From an uncultured Prevotellaceae bacterium (GTDB lineage: Bacteria > Bacteroidota > Bacteroidia > Bacteroidales > Bacteroidaceae), in assembly GCA_946406435.1 (NCBI GenBank), contig CAMJKP010000001.1:1-64000 (forward strand): a stretch of 64,000 bases of DNA. Reading direction: 5' to 3'. Below the pieces are notes generated by a model, which did no database searches, was not told where the DNA came from, and worked only from the letters and a program-made list of their open reading frames with translations. How positions within the stretch are numbered: the first letter of the stretch is position 1; each line of letters begins with the position of its first letter. Of the stretch, positions 16,439 to 25,547 are shown piece after piece. The position numbers were made by a program, and so were the translations under genes.

Positions 16439-16780
16439 TGTCTGTCAACTATGAAGGGAAGCTATGCCGACCCAGAGGTAACGGGTGTTGGCTATAACGT
16501 ACTTATCGACTCACTGGGCGACCACAGCGTGCCAGAGAACTGGGTGCAGCGTCCTGTTGTAAACACAGAGGAAGGCTCAAATCCAGGTGCACCACTTGCA
16601 TGGGGTTCTCCTGAGAATCCTGATGATGTAGTGGCAGGCTATGGCTATGTGGCTGCTGATACGTCAGAGGTAGAAGAGACTTTCTATTATCACTCAGACC
16701 ACCTCGGAAGTACTGCATACATCACTGACAAAGATGCCAATATAACCACGAAAAAACATTTGTATAGTTTTATTATATAG
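16439..16780 (+). pseudogene. Terminal Rhs core fragment without tip (cassette 10)
   Basis: RHS core is recognisable from MKGSYADPEVTG (about 16450) through YHSDHLGSTAYITD, then it stops matching at KDANITTKKHLYSFII and ends at 16780. The C-terminal half of the core and any tip are absent. This marks the right end of the array. Confidence 0.7.
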
Positions 16781-17024
16781 ACAACAGCCCCAAAGTGCAA
16801 TATATTGAGACAACAGTTGAAAAACTCTATTTACGAGAAAAAATGCACAAATCCATGATTTCTGTGGTATGTAAAAGTTAAAAACGTTAAATCTTTCTCT
16901 TTTGCGTTTTTTCCAGAATCCACGTCGGAGCTTTTCTACCGTTTAAAGTACAAATCATTGATATTAAATAATTTGCAGATACGCTCGCTGTAGCAAACTT
17001 GCATCTGTCACCATCCCTAACAGC

Positions 17025-18482
17025 GTGACGAGCATTTCTGATGGAACATTTCATCGCTGTGGCAGTCTGACTTCTGTCACTATCCCTAACAGCGTGACGA
17101 ACATTGGTCATAACGCATTTCATGGCTGTAGTAGTCTGACTTCTGTCACTATCCCTAACAGCGTGGCGTGGATTGGTTATGCCGCATTTCAGGAGTGTAG
17201 CAGCCTTGAATCTGTTACCATCCCTAACAGCCTGACGAGCATTGGCTATAACGCATTTGATGGCTGTGACAAACTTGCATCTGTCACCATCCCTAACAGC
17301 GTGACGTGGATGGGGGATAACGCATTTCAGGACTGTCGCAGTCTGACTTCTGTCACCATCTCTAACAGCCTGACGAGCATTAGTAATTACGCATTTTATG
17401 GCTGTGAAAACCTTGAATCTGTCACTATCCCTAACAGCGTGACGAACATTGGTAATTACGCATTTGCTCGCTCTAGCAAACTTGCATCTGTCACCATCCC
17501 TAACAGCGTGACGAGCATTGGTGATGGCGCATTTGGGGAATGTAGCAGCCTTACATCTGTCACCATACCTAACAGCGTGACAAGCATTGGGGATGATGCA
17601 TTTGCGTCTTGTGAAAGTCTTGAATCTGTCACCATCCCTAACAGCGTGACGAGCATTGGTGGTGGAACATTTGCTGGCTGCTACAACCTTGCATCTGTCA
17701 CCATACCTAACAGCGTGACGAGCATTGGCAATAGCGCATTCTGTGGATGTCACAACCTTAAATCTATTACTATCCCTAACAGCGTGACAAGCATTGGGGA
17801 GTACGTATTTAAAGCCAGTGGCCTTGAATCTGTCACCATCCCTAACGGCGTGATAAGCATTGAGCGGGCCACATTTGAACTGTGTCGCAGTCTTACTTCT
17901 GTCACCATCCCTAACAGCGTGACAAGCATTGCTGATTACGCATTTTATAACTGTATCAACCTGGAATCTATCACCATCCCTAACAGCGTGACGAGCATTG
18001 GTCATGACGCATTTTATGGCTGTGACAAACTTGCATCTGTCACTATCCCTAACAACGTGACGAGCATTGGTAGTAAAGCATTTGGTGATTGTGGCAAACT
18101 TGAATCTGTCACTATCCCTAACAGCGTGACAAGCATTGAAAAATCGGCTTTCGAGAATTGCAAGAATCTGAAAAAAGTCAATTCAAAGATTGCAAACCCA
18201 TTTGCTATAAGTGATGAGACATTCGATTCTGATACATATTCCAATGGCACATTGTATGTGCCAAAGGGAACTGTTGCCCAGTATAAGGCTACTGATGGAT
18301 GGAAGAACTTCAAGAACATCGTAGAAGACTCTACTACTGCCATCAATAACGTTGAGGCAGACAACACCCTCAACACCGCAAACGCTATCTACGACACCAA
18401 CGGTAAGCGTTTGCCTGTTACCTCCCTCGACGAGCTCCCTTCAGGCCTGTATATCATCAATGGCAAGAAAGTTGTAAAGTAA
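17025..18482 (+). CDS. BspA-type leucine-rich-repeat protein, 5'-truncated
   Basis: About 17 tandem 23-residue repeats of the form LxSVTIPNSVTSIGxxAFxxCxx (LRR_5/BspA type) are followed by VNSKIANPFAISDETFDSDTYSNGTLYVP and a C-terminal IYDTNGKRLPV...LPSGLYIINGKKVVK, like the short type IX secretion sorting tails of Prevotella. BspA-type proteins are surface adhesins. The frame is open back to 16968 and the repeats begin before the annotated GTG (itself the valine codon of a repeat), with a stop at 16965. No signal peptide or start is present, so the 5' part has been lost, probably at the junction with the Rhs array. It may not be expressed. Confidence 0.8.
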   Translation: MTSISDGTFHRCGSLTSVTIPNSVTNIGHNAFHGCSSLTSVTIPNSVAWIGYAAFQECSSLESVTIPNSLTSIGYNAFDGCDKLASVTIPNSVTWMGDNAFQDCRSLTSVTISNSLTSISNYAFYGCENLESVTIPNSVTNIGNYAFARSSKLASVTIPNSVTSIGDGAFGECSSLTSVTIPNSVTSIGDDAFASCESLESVTIPNSVTSIGGGTFAGCYNLASVTIPNSVTSIGNSAFCGCHNLKSITIPNSVTSIGEYVFKASGLESVTIPNGVISIERATFELCRSLTSVTIPNSVTSIADYAFYNCINLESITIPNSVTSIGHDAFYGCDKLASVTIPNNVTSIGSKAFGDCGKLESVTIPNSVTSIEKSAFENCKNLKKVNSKIANPFAISDETFDSDTYSNGTLYVPKGTVAQYKATDGWKNFKNIVEDSTTAINNVEADNTLNTANAIYDTNGKRLPVTSLDELPSGLYIINGKKVVK

Positions 18483-18660
18483 TCTCTAAAGACCCCCTCA
18501 GTCCTCCTGCATAGGGGGAAAGGTTAGAAGACCCCCTTAATCCCCCTGCGTAGGGGGAAAGGTTAGAGGTTAGGGGTTAGTGTGTTTTACGCAGAGAAGC
18601 GGAGTCGCAGAGTTTTTCTTTGCGCCTTCGCGTCTCTGCGTTTTAATCAATTATTTCTTA
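18483..18660. repeat. Tandem C-rich repeat and CGCAGAG-type intergenic repeat
   Basis: Two tandem copies of CCCCCT(T/C)A(A/G)TCC(C/T)CCTGC(A/G)TAGGGGGAAAGGTTAGA lie at 18489-18567. An inverted GCAGAG...CTCTGCG sequence follows at 18583-18645. Similar CGCAGA/TCTGCG inverted repeats recur at 21205-21270. Confidence 0.6.
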
Positions 18661-19369
18661 ATACCCTAAAAACTGGTCACACCGATGGTAGGAGCCTAAC
18701 CAAGCCTTCCCAAAGGGAAGGATGTTTCATAGTAACATCCGCCCATTAGCCGCGCTTGGAATTTCGGGGGGTAATTGGTAATAATGACGTTAATTGCGGC
18801 AGCAGGCTGCCTTTGGGCTTTCCAGAAATTTACCGACGATGACCAGAAAATTTATTCCAGAAAAATATATTTTTTAAACGCTAAGTCGCTAAGGCGCAAA
18901 GTTTTTCTTTTTTCAGATTACACAGATCAAAGGGATTTTTTCGCAAGACTCAACAAGCTACGCAAGTGTCTCGCTTACGCTCGTGATTAATATCCCTACA
19001 ATCCCGAATATCTGTGGTTTATTTTTTCCGAACACGAAAGTCACGAAAAGAACGAAAGAATTTCGTTTATTCTGTGTATTACTTCCCTGTGGTCAGTGGG
19101 TCTGCGACAAATCTCCGTGTTCAAATCATTCTCCACGCCTCTGTGTCTTTGCGTTTTTATTTCCTTGGAAATTTTCTGGGCAACTTGTTGAAATTTTTGT
19201 TCCAAGACCACAAGCACCGTAAGGTGCGTCTATCCGTTCTCCTTTTGCCTTATCCTCCCAAAGTTTGCTCAATAGCCTGAAGAACTATCTCGCAAGTCCC
19301 ATCCCGGAAATGGGATTTGGTACGGATTTGCATCGGAATTGAAGCGGAGTTAGACCCTCTTGAAGAGGT
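18661..19369. other. Gene-free interval with degenerate repeats
   Basis: Only short ORFs made of repeat sequence occur here (for example AAACGCTAAGTCGCTAAGGCGC and GTCTTTGCGTTTTT motifs). I see no RBS, conserved domain or RNA gene. Confidence 0.5.
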
Positions 19370-19512
19370 TAGAGTTAAGAGGTTAGTGGTTAGAGTTAAC
19401 TTTCCTTTCGTGGCCTTTGATTGGAAAGCGTGTCTTAAATTCTTCACTCTTCACTCTTCGTTCTTCACTTTCACACTGCAAAGTTACTACAATTTCCTAT
19501 GAAAATCACAAA
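19370..19512 (-). repeat. Dispersed leader repeat with minus-strand promoter (copy 1)
   Basis: TTAGAGTTAACTTTCC...CGTGGCCTTTGATTGGAAAGCGTG...TTCTTCACTT matches 58735-58850. On the minus strand TAACTTTG (19479-19486) with TTTG 22 bases upstream (19509-19512) forms a Bacteroidota promoter. It points into the LRR region, where no minus-strand gene is recognised. Confidence 0.6.
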
Positions 19513-19615
19513 GTAACATATTTTTTTTATGTTAGTTTCCTAGAAATTGCATTTTATACTTGTAACTTATTGATACACAGTAAGAAAATTTCGGAAGGCA
19601 TTTCGCGAACAGACA

Positions 19616-19784
19616 AAACTATCATAATATCAGATATTTTCATGGCCCCCCCTATGTCTGTAAATTTTACCCCAAAATATAAATATATATAATATATTAT
19701 ATATATTTATATTTTGAAGATTTTTTTTGAAGAGAAGAACTATCATATAGTACCCCTATAAAATATCAGATATTATGATAGTTT
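19616..19784. repeat. 169-bp inverted-repeat element with a perfect 42-bp palindrome
   Basis: The 25-bp ends (AACTATCATAATATCAGATA... and its inverse) differ only at the centre of their palindromic ATATCAGATAT cores. Between them lies a perfect A/T palindrome at 19674-19715. No ORF is inside. The motif ATATC(A/T)GATAT recurs at 20016 next to AAAGTAACATA. Confidence 0.7.
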
Positions 19785-20154
19785 CCCCATTCTGAGCCTT
19801 CTGTTAGGGGGTGAAAGTAACATATCTTGAAATATGATATTTTCATGATTGTTTGCAAATACGCATTTTTACTCGTTTTTACCACCAAAAGACGCAGAAA
19901 AAATATCGAAATCCCCTATTTTTCCGAGCATTTCGTGTTCATTTTTGATTCTTGACGATGAGGTGTTTTCAACCTACCCCATCTTTCTTTTGTTTGTTTG
20001 AGCGCGAAAGTAACATAATATCTGATATTTTAGATAGGGAGAGGGGGTAAGGCACATTCCCTTTTTGGGACTCTGTCAGGTATGCTATAGCGTAAGATAA
20101 ACTCAATAACGTTTCGTTATCGAGATGTTATTGATTTAAGTTTCGGGAGTTCGG

Positions 20155-20420
20155 ACTTGCCTGGAAGGCAATACTATTAGTAACCCCGTACATACGAGTG
20201 AAACGAGGATGTGCGGGGAGTAAGCCTCCAATTCTTTATCTGCCTGGAGGGCAGTACATCGCAAGAAATCATGCGTGAAAGCCAATCAGGTACAGCCTTC
20301 CAGGCTGGTAGGGATGGTGGTATTTCTCTTTCCGAGGGCATCCTCTCCTTCGTCGAGTATGCACCCCGGTTACTCATAGTGTTGCCTTCCAGGCAATTCT
20401 GGACTTGCACAACTTGAGTA
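20155..20420. repeat. Large palindromic repeat, inverted copy of 61256-61510
   Basis: It begins ACTTGCCTGGAAGGCAATAC and ends TTGCCTTCCAGGCAATTCTGG. It contains ACCCCGTACATACGAGTG and GAGGGCATCCTCTCCTTCGT. The same blocks occur in reverse order and orientation at 61256-61510. No protein is encoded. Confidence 0.75.
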
Positions 20421-20495
20421 ATACTATTTAGGCATAGAAGAACTAAAGGGGGTAGCAAATCGCGACCTCCTTTGATGTTATCGGAAAAGCATATT

Positions 20496-20524
20496 AGCTG
20501 GGGTCGCGTTTCGCGACCCCAGCT
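20496..20524. repeat. Perfect 13-bp GC-rich hairpin
   Basis: AGCTGGGGTCGCG-TTT-CGCGACCCCAGCT. Related half-sites (GCGACCTCC, GGGGTCACGAAACGTGACG) flank it. It has no T-run, so it is not a standard terminator. Confidence 0.7.
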
Positions 20525-20872
20525 TTATGTTATAGGGCAAGCATTTGAAGCGGATGGGGTCACGAAACGTGACGCCATCAAGAGGAACACCTATTCACAA
20601 GCTGCATTCCCAAATTGGGAACACAGATCTTCGTTGCAATCTCTTGTACTTAGGCATAGAAGAAGTAAAGGGGGAGACAAAACGTCCACCCCATCAAACC
20701 AACGCCCAGAATCGGGGCGATGGTATTTGCAGTTGCTTACATTACCGTGCAATACAGGTTGTAGCAATTAGAAATGGGAGAAGTCTGAGAGGGGGGGGCG
20801 TTACTATCGATACCCCTATAAATGATTATCTGCATTTACTCGATAGGCAGCCTGCAAGGCTAACAAGCTAAT

Positions 20873-21060
20873 AGCCTAGGGCATCGCCCTAGGTATATGG
20901 TAGTGGGTAATTTCGCCCTGTAAGGGCAGAAGCATTGATTCATGTTAGAGCTTTTGCCCTTACAGGGCGTTAGCTCCCCCAAAATTCCCCCAGGGTGTTA
21001 CCCTGGGCTAGTAGCTCATTGCCCCTTTAGGGCGCTTATCAGCTGATTCACGATATGCAT
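20873..21060 (+). repeat. Dispersed repeat, direct copy of 60958-61135
   Basis: It contains CCTAGGGCATCGCCCTAGGTA, CGCCCTGTAAGGGC, AAGCATTGATT...GTTAG and the inverse CCCTTACAGGGCG. Successive short stem-loops make up the element. It is shared with the interval near 61 kb and non-coding. Confidence 0.75.
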
Positions 21061-21377
21061 TCCCTATATACGAAGGGGGTAGAGTTGGAAAGAATAAGGA
21101 ATAAGGTTTGATACTAACAAACGCTCATCCTTCATCCTTAAATTCATCAACCCATCACCATAACACCTAACACCCATCACCCAATAAAAACCAGAGAACC
21201 AGAGAAATAAAACGCGAAGACGCAGAGGCGCGAAGTATTAAACCTCAGCATCTCTGCGTCTTTGCGTTTATTTTGTCTAAAGGCTAAAGTCTTTTGCCTT
21301 TTGTCTTTTTGCCCTTTTCACTTGCTTCAGCTTGATGAGCTTCAGCGAATAATTTTCAATTATCAATTTTCAATTCG
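21061..21377. other. Gene-free interval with short intergenic repeats
   Basis: It contains CACCCATCACCC-type runs, the CGCAGAGGCGCG inverted repeat and CAGCTTGATGAGCTTCAG (also at 61553). No gene or RNA was recognised. Confidence 0.5.
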
Positions 21378-22121
21378 TTAAAGCCCGAGCATGAATTTCT
21401 CCGCCTTGTTAAAGAACAGGTCATGTCCCTTGGCATTCAGGTGGGTATTGTCTTGATAGGAGTGGAAGTACCGTCGGGCAAATTCCATATCCCAGACATA
21501 CATGCCACTTACTGTTGAGCAGTCATAAACTGGTATTGCGAATCTATGACCTGTCTCTACCATTATGCGGGTGATATCCGGATAAGGTGGGTTATTGATT
21601 CTCCAAGGTGTGAAGACTGCTACCTTTGCACTTGGAGCCTTCTTGATGAAACCACGGAGAAGCTTGGCATAGCCTTCATCGAACTCCTCTAAAGTACCCT
21701 TACCCTTGACAATCTGCTCAGCATCGCTGTGACCACCAATAAGGAGGATGTAATCACATGTATCCATGTCCTCATAGAACTCATTGATAGGAGCTGACCA
21801 GCGCTCACGACGACGGTCGAATGAGATACAGCAGTTGTTACGCGCATAGTTACGATAGAGCATGTGGTACTTCTGCGCAAGCTTACAATGCCATGTCTCA
21901 GTAACATCCCTACGGTTGTTGCGGGCACGACTGGCACCAAACACATTGATTGTCTTGCCGAACAATGGCGCATTACGAATCTCGTAAGGTATAGGATTCT
22001 TTGAGTCATTGAGGGCTTTGGCATCAAGACGATAGTCATAGACTATGGCATCTTGTGCACGCATCACTAAGGAGCATGCTAAGCAAATGAGAATCAGAGT
22101 GATTTTTACTGTTATCTTCAT
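21378..22121 (-). CDS. SGNH/GDSL-type hydrolase, secreted
   Basis: 247 residues with a signal peptide (MKITVKITLILICLACSLVMRAQ), so periplasmic or exported. Block I is NVFGASRA (serine nucleophile), a glycine block reads LLIGGHSDAEQ, and DNTHLNAKGHDLF supplies the C-terminal Asp/His. This is an SGNH-hydrolase arrangement, although the usual GxND of block III is altered to GGHSD. The substrate is unknown; carbohydrate or lipid acyl esters are typical. The gene stands alone, and its upstream region is repeat sequence. Confidence 0.75.
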   Translation of the reverse strand: MKITVKITLILICLACSLVMRAQDAIVYDYRLDAKALNDSKNPIPYEIRNAPLFGKTINVFGASRARNNRRDVTETWHCKLAQKYHMLYRNYARNNCCISFDRRRERWSAPINEFYEDMDTCDYILLIGGHSDAEQIVKGKGTLEEFDEGYAKLLRGFIKKAPSAKVAVFTPWRINNPPYPDITRIMVETGHRFAIPVYDCSTVSGMYVWDMEFARRYFHSYQDNTHLNAKGHDLFFNKAEKFMLGL

Positions 22122-22462
22122 AAGTAATGTTTTTTAAGTCGAAAGGCCTTTTTTAAGGTTTTCTGGTTTATAGGTTTTCAGGTTCTCAGGTCGGACTTGC
22201 TCATAAACGATGCAGACCTCTAACCTTCTAACCTCCTAACCTTTTAACCTTTGAGTTTGACCTTTGGTTATCTTGTTTTTGGTATTTCAGTGGCAAAGAT
22301 ACAACTTTTTTTCGGTAAAACAAAAGATTAAGTCTTTTTTTTATAAAAATGTTTATTTTAACCAATAAAAGCCCCCCTCCTTCTCCCCCGAGTGGGAGAG
22401 ATTTTAGATAGTTTTATTGTATATAAAGACTCCCTCCCTCGGGAGGGATGGGGAGGGGCTCC
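22122..22462. repeat. Intergenic repeats: AGGTT-type inverted repeat and C-rich two-armed palindrome
   Basis: 22155-22252 carries TTTTCTGG...AGGTTTTCAGGTTCTCAGGTCGG and the inverse ACCTCTAACCTTCTAACC, as at 50835 and 58505. 22370-22460 is a two-armed element: CCCCCCTCC...CCCCCGAGTGGGAGAGATTTTAGATAG and CTCCCTCCCTCGGGAGGGATGGGGAGGGG. The right arm abuts the lptD stop. A T-rich box ACAACTTTTTTTC is also present. No gene was seen. Confidence 0.65.
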
Positions 22463-25333
22463 TTAATACCAATTCACATTATTAGACATTCCAGACCGCT
22501 TCTCGTACTTGAGGGCATCGGTAAGTGTTGCGGCATTACAACGGAACGAGAAGTTATAGCTTGTATATGGTGCCAAAGACACCTGGCAGCCCATGGAGAA
22601 GCAATGCAAGTCACGCTGAAGTCCGGCAGTGGTTGTTGACAACCTATGGGCATCGAAGTCGTAACCAGACATGAAGTTTATGTTCCAGCCATCGGAAAGC
22701 TGAATGTTTCCGGATACGTTCAGGTGCTGCCTGAACTGATAGCCTACACGTCCGCCTTCGATGTATTCATCTTCACCGAAACTATTCTTATATTTAACTT
22801 TCTTGCCGTATGGTTTGAAATTCGAAAGGTCCTCACTCATGGTGACGCCATAGCTGAACGTAAGACTCCAAGGCATAGAGAAGCGCATATAGCCGTCATC
22901 ATCGGTTTCTGCCTTAGTGCTCTTTTCAGAAAGGGCGTTCTGTCCTCTCACCATATCGGGATCGACGTTGGAATCCAATCCTGTATCATAATCGTCATCA
23001 CTCTCATCATCGTCAGAGTCTTTATTCTTCTTATCGTCTCCGCCTCCGAATAGTTTCCTAAGTTTCTCAGGATTAAGCGTATATGAGATATTCTGCGACA
23101 TTCCCGTGAAGTTTCCGAAATGCCCTATACTATAGTTTGTAGTGTTACTCTTTACTACACTTCCTTCTTTCGTTTTTCCCCACGCATAAGTAGAGAATGT
23201 GGCACCGAGGCTGAAGGTGTAGTTTTTCCACCACTTCAGTCGGATATCCATTCTAAGGTCACTCCAAGGATGGTCCTTTGCAGTCAGATTGTATGACATA
23301 CCAGCGCTGAGATTATCAATGAGGGAAATCTTCTTGAAGCCAGTAGTATCCTTGTCAGACTTGACTTTCATCTCAAGTTGGTTAGCAATCTGCATACTTA
23401 CAGTTCCGGACTCTCCACCAGCCGAAGCACCTTCATATTGTATGTATTCTACCTTTTTGCCATCGCGGAGGTAGTGCGACTGAAAATCAGGAGAAAAACC
23501 ATAAGAAACTGATACTGTAGGTGTGAAGACATGACGGATTCGATCAATCTTGTCACCGAATAACTTTCTGTTAGGAATAAAGAAACCATACAACTTGGTA
23601 TTGGCACTGATTGATGCACTTACGTCATACACGTTCTTAAAACCACCAAGCGTGTCAGTTACCTCATAACCTCCGTCTTGTAGAGTCGCATCCTCTACCC
23701 ACCTCTTTTCGTATCTCCTGAGAGACATACGGTCATTGAAATTGACAGAAGGTGTTACGTTAATAACATCGAACAATGAGAATGTGGCACTGACAGGAAT
23801 ACTATGCGTTATCTTATTCTCCCAGTGCTTACCGAAACTTGAATGCAGCAAATAGTCTTCTTGTGTATTGATAGAGCTGGAGAAACTTCCTGTATATGCC
23901 AGACTGATTTTTTCATACCAACGCTCTTCACCCACAAGATACTTTCGCTTGAAAGGATAGAAACGAGACAAATTCAAATTGAGGTCAGGCAACGACAGCG
24001 AGATTGTAGATTGCTCTGTATTCTGACTGAGATTGATACCTGATGAGAGACTAAGTCCGATACTTGAGAACTGCGTGCTCCATGACACAGACGAACCACG
24101 TGTAGTCTCTGCTCTTGACTGCGCGTTATAATACGAGGTCAGGTTGTTATTCTCATAGTTCGATGTCGCAAAGTTCACACTTGCAGACAATTGGCTATAA
24201 GGATTCGCCTTTGTATCCTGACGATGCGACCATCGCAATCTGAAATCCGTAGTCTTTGAATAGTCGGGCATTCCCTTGTCACCATTACGAGTGTCAAGAT
24301 AAGAGGCATCAAATGAGCCTGAGTATCTGTATCTCTTTCGATAGCTGGAAGCAGCTGATATTCCCCAAGAGCCCTTGGTATAGACTTCTCCCGTAAGCTT
24401 CAGGTCAACGCGATCAGAAATGGCAAAGTAATAACCGCCATTACGGAGATAGAAGCCTCTGGCAGTCTCATCACCGTAGGTCGGCATGATGAAACCACTT
24501 GAATATGACTTTGAGAATGGGAAGAAGCCGTATGGGATGGCTATAGGAAGCGGCACATCCTGAACAACGAGATATGCAGGACCGAATATCACGTCCTTGC
24601 CTGGGCGCACCTTTGCACGCGAAAGGGCAAGATAGAAGTCGGGGTGGTCCTCGTCACAGGTAGTATAGCGGCCATGTTTCAGATACAGGTTTCCGTCCTT
24701 ATCACGCTTTGAACGCTCAGCCGTAATGAATCCGTCCTCCTGTTCTGTATAGACAGAGGAGATAAGTCCCTTCTTCGACTTGAAATTGAAAGCCATGGTA
24801 TCGCTCTCATAAGTATCAGAACCCATCTTGAACACAGGCGTTCCTACCTTTGCGTGTGTGGATGTGTCATAGACTCCAGTTGCACGCACAAGACTTGAAT
24901 CAAGCGTTATTGCGACCTTTTCCGACGCAAGATCCATATTCTCATACTTCACGGTTGAAGAGCCATAGAGATGCGCCATCTTATTGCCTGCAAAATACAC
25001 GAGGGAATCGTCAGCGGTATATTCCACAGGAGCGTCTATACCGTTCTTTTTCTTTCTGTTAAGAGAGTCGAGCCTTATAGAATCGTCTATCGCCTTATTG
25101 CGAAGGAAAATGGCACGGTGAAGCGAGTCGAGCGTGTCTAATGCCTGAGTAAATACAGTATCAATAGCAGCCTTCTTTGCAATAACAGAATCGCCCTTCG
25201 CATTTTCGGCTTTTCTGTCAGATACGACAGTATCAGTATCGTTCCTCATCCCATTGAAGAACGACACACGATTATTTGCCATTGCAAAGACAATGACAAA
25301 AGAAAATACGAATATAGTAAAACGACTGCGCAT
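22463..25333 (-). CDS. lptD: LptD-like outer-membrane LPS assembly protein
   Basis: 956 residues with a signal peptide. The N-terminal part is an OstA/LptA-like beta-jellyroll (YFAGNKMAHLYGSSTVKYENMDLASEKV, then ...YESDTMAFNFKSKKGLIS). A large region of aromatic-alternating beta strands follows, typical of the LptD barrel, including FGPAYLVVQDVPLPIAIPYGFFPF. An acidic insert (DSDDDESDDDYD) lies near residue 800. LptD places lipopolysaccharide in the outer leaflet. The gene's own promoter lies about 125 bases upstream. lptC is found 4 kb away on the same strand. The length is usual for Bacteroidota homologues. Confidence 0.85.
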   Translation of the reverse strand: MRSRFTIFVFSFVIVFAMANNRVSFFNGMRNDTDTVVSDRKAENAKGDSVIAKKAAIDTVFTQALDTLDSLHRAIFLRNKAIDDSIRLDSLNRKKKNGIDAPVEYTADDSLVYFAGNKMAHLYGSSTVKYENMDLASEKVAITLDSSLVRATGVYDTSTHAKVGTPVFKMGSDTYESDTMAFNFKSKKGLISSVYTEQEDGFITAERSKRDKDGNLYLKHGRYTTCDEDHPDFYLALSRAKVRPGKDVIFGPAYLVVQDVPLPIAIPYGFFPFSKSYSSGFIMPTYGDETARGFYLRNGGYYFAISDRVDLKLTGEVYTKGSWGISAASSYRKRYRYSGSFDASYLDTRNGDKGMPDYSKTTDFRLRWSHRQDTKANPYSQLSASVNFATSNYENNNLTSYYNAQSRAETTRGSSVSWSTQFSSIGLSLSSGINLSQNTEQSTISLSLPDLNLNLSRFYPFKRKYLVGEERWYEKISLAYTGSFSSSINTQEDYLLHSSFGKHWENKITHSIPVSATFSLFDVINVTPSVNFNDRMSLRRYEKRWVEDATLQDGGYEVTDTLGGFKNVYDVSASISANTKLYGFFIPNRKLFGDKIDRIRHVFTPTVSVSYGFSPDFQSHYLRDGKKVEYIQYEGASAGGESGTVSMQIANQLEMKVKSDKDTTGFKKISLIDNLSAGMSYNLTAKDHPWSDLRMDIRLKWWKNYTFSLGATFSTYAWGKTKEGSVVKSNTTNYSIGHFGNFTGMSQNISYTLNPEKLRKLFGGGDDKKNKDSDDDESDDDYDTGLDSNVDPDMVRGQNALSEKSTKAETDDDGYMRFSMPWSLTFSYGVTMSEDLSNFKPYGKKVKYKNSFGEDEYIEGGRVGYQFRQHLNVSGNIQLSDGWNINFMSGYDFDAHRLSTTTAGLQRDLHCFSMGCQVSLAPYTSYNFSFRCNAATLTDALKYEKRSGMSNNVNWY

Positions 25334-25371
25334 ATATGAACTCCCTCAGAGGGGATAAGGAGTCGCCTCCT

Positions 25372-25468
25372 TTTTGCTGCGAGTGCAAAGAAGACTTCGC
25401 ACTATGCATAAAGTGCGTGTCAGCCTTAAGGCTGGTGCACGTTTCAATTTTGCGAGTGCAAAGGTACA
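25372..25468 (-). repeat. Leader repeat shared with the rsfS leader
   Basis: TTTGCACTCGCAAAATTGAAACGTGCACCAGCC...GCTGACACGCACTTTATGC (minus strand) matches the transcribed region after the promoter at 56768. The two 5' leaders are dispersed copies of one sequence. Confidence 0.65.
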
Positions 25469-25490
25469 AAAAAATAATTGATACTACAAA
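25459..25490 (-). promoter_or_regulatory. Promoter of lptD
   Basis: On the minus strand TTTG (25490-25487), 20 bases, then TACCTTTG (25466-25459). This is an exact Bacteroidota -33/-7 pair. The TTTG is the end of the T-run of the preceding terminator, so terminator and promoter overlap. Confidence 0.75.
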
Positions 25491-25523
25491 AAAAACCGCT
25501 CTCTGATGATTTTCAGAGAGCGG
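25486..25523 (-). terminator. Rho-independent terminator after the PpiD-like gene
   Basis: The 11-bp stem CCGCTCTCTGA / TCAGAGAGCGG is followed on the minus strand by TTTTTTTTG. Confidence 0.85.
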
Positions 25524-25547
25524 ATTTATATTTTTTTATATAAAAAG

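Noticed and set aside
16887-18005. 372-residue minus-strand ORF with HAVRDGDRxK repeats
   Set aside because: It is the mirror of the 23-residue LRR repeats on the plus strand; its regular pattern follows from the repeat period, and there is no RBS or known domain.
18775-19280. Short ORFs in the 18.7-19.3 kb repeat region
   Set aside because: The sequence is degenerate intergenic repeats; overlapping frames have no domain, RBS or conservation evidence.
20177-20871. ORFs in both strands of the 20.2-20.9 kb repeats
   Set aside because: They follow palindromic repeat sequence that recurs at 61 kb without keeping the frames.
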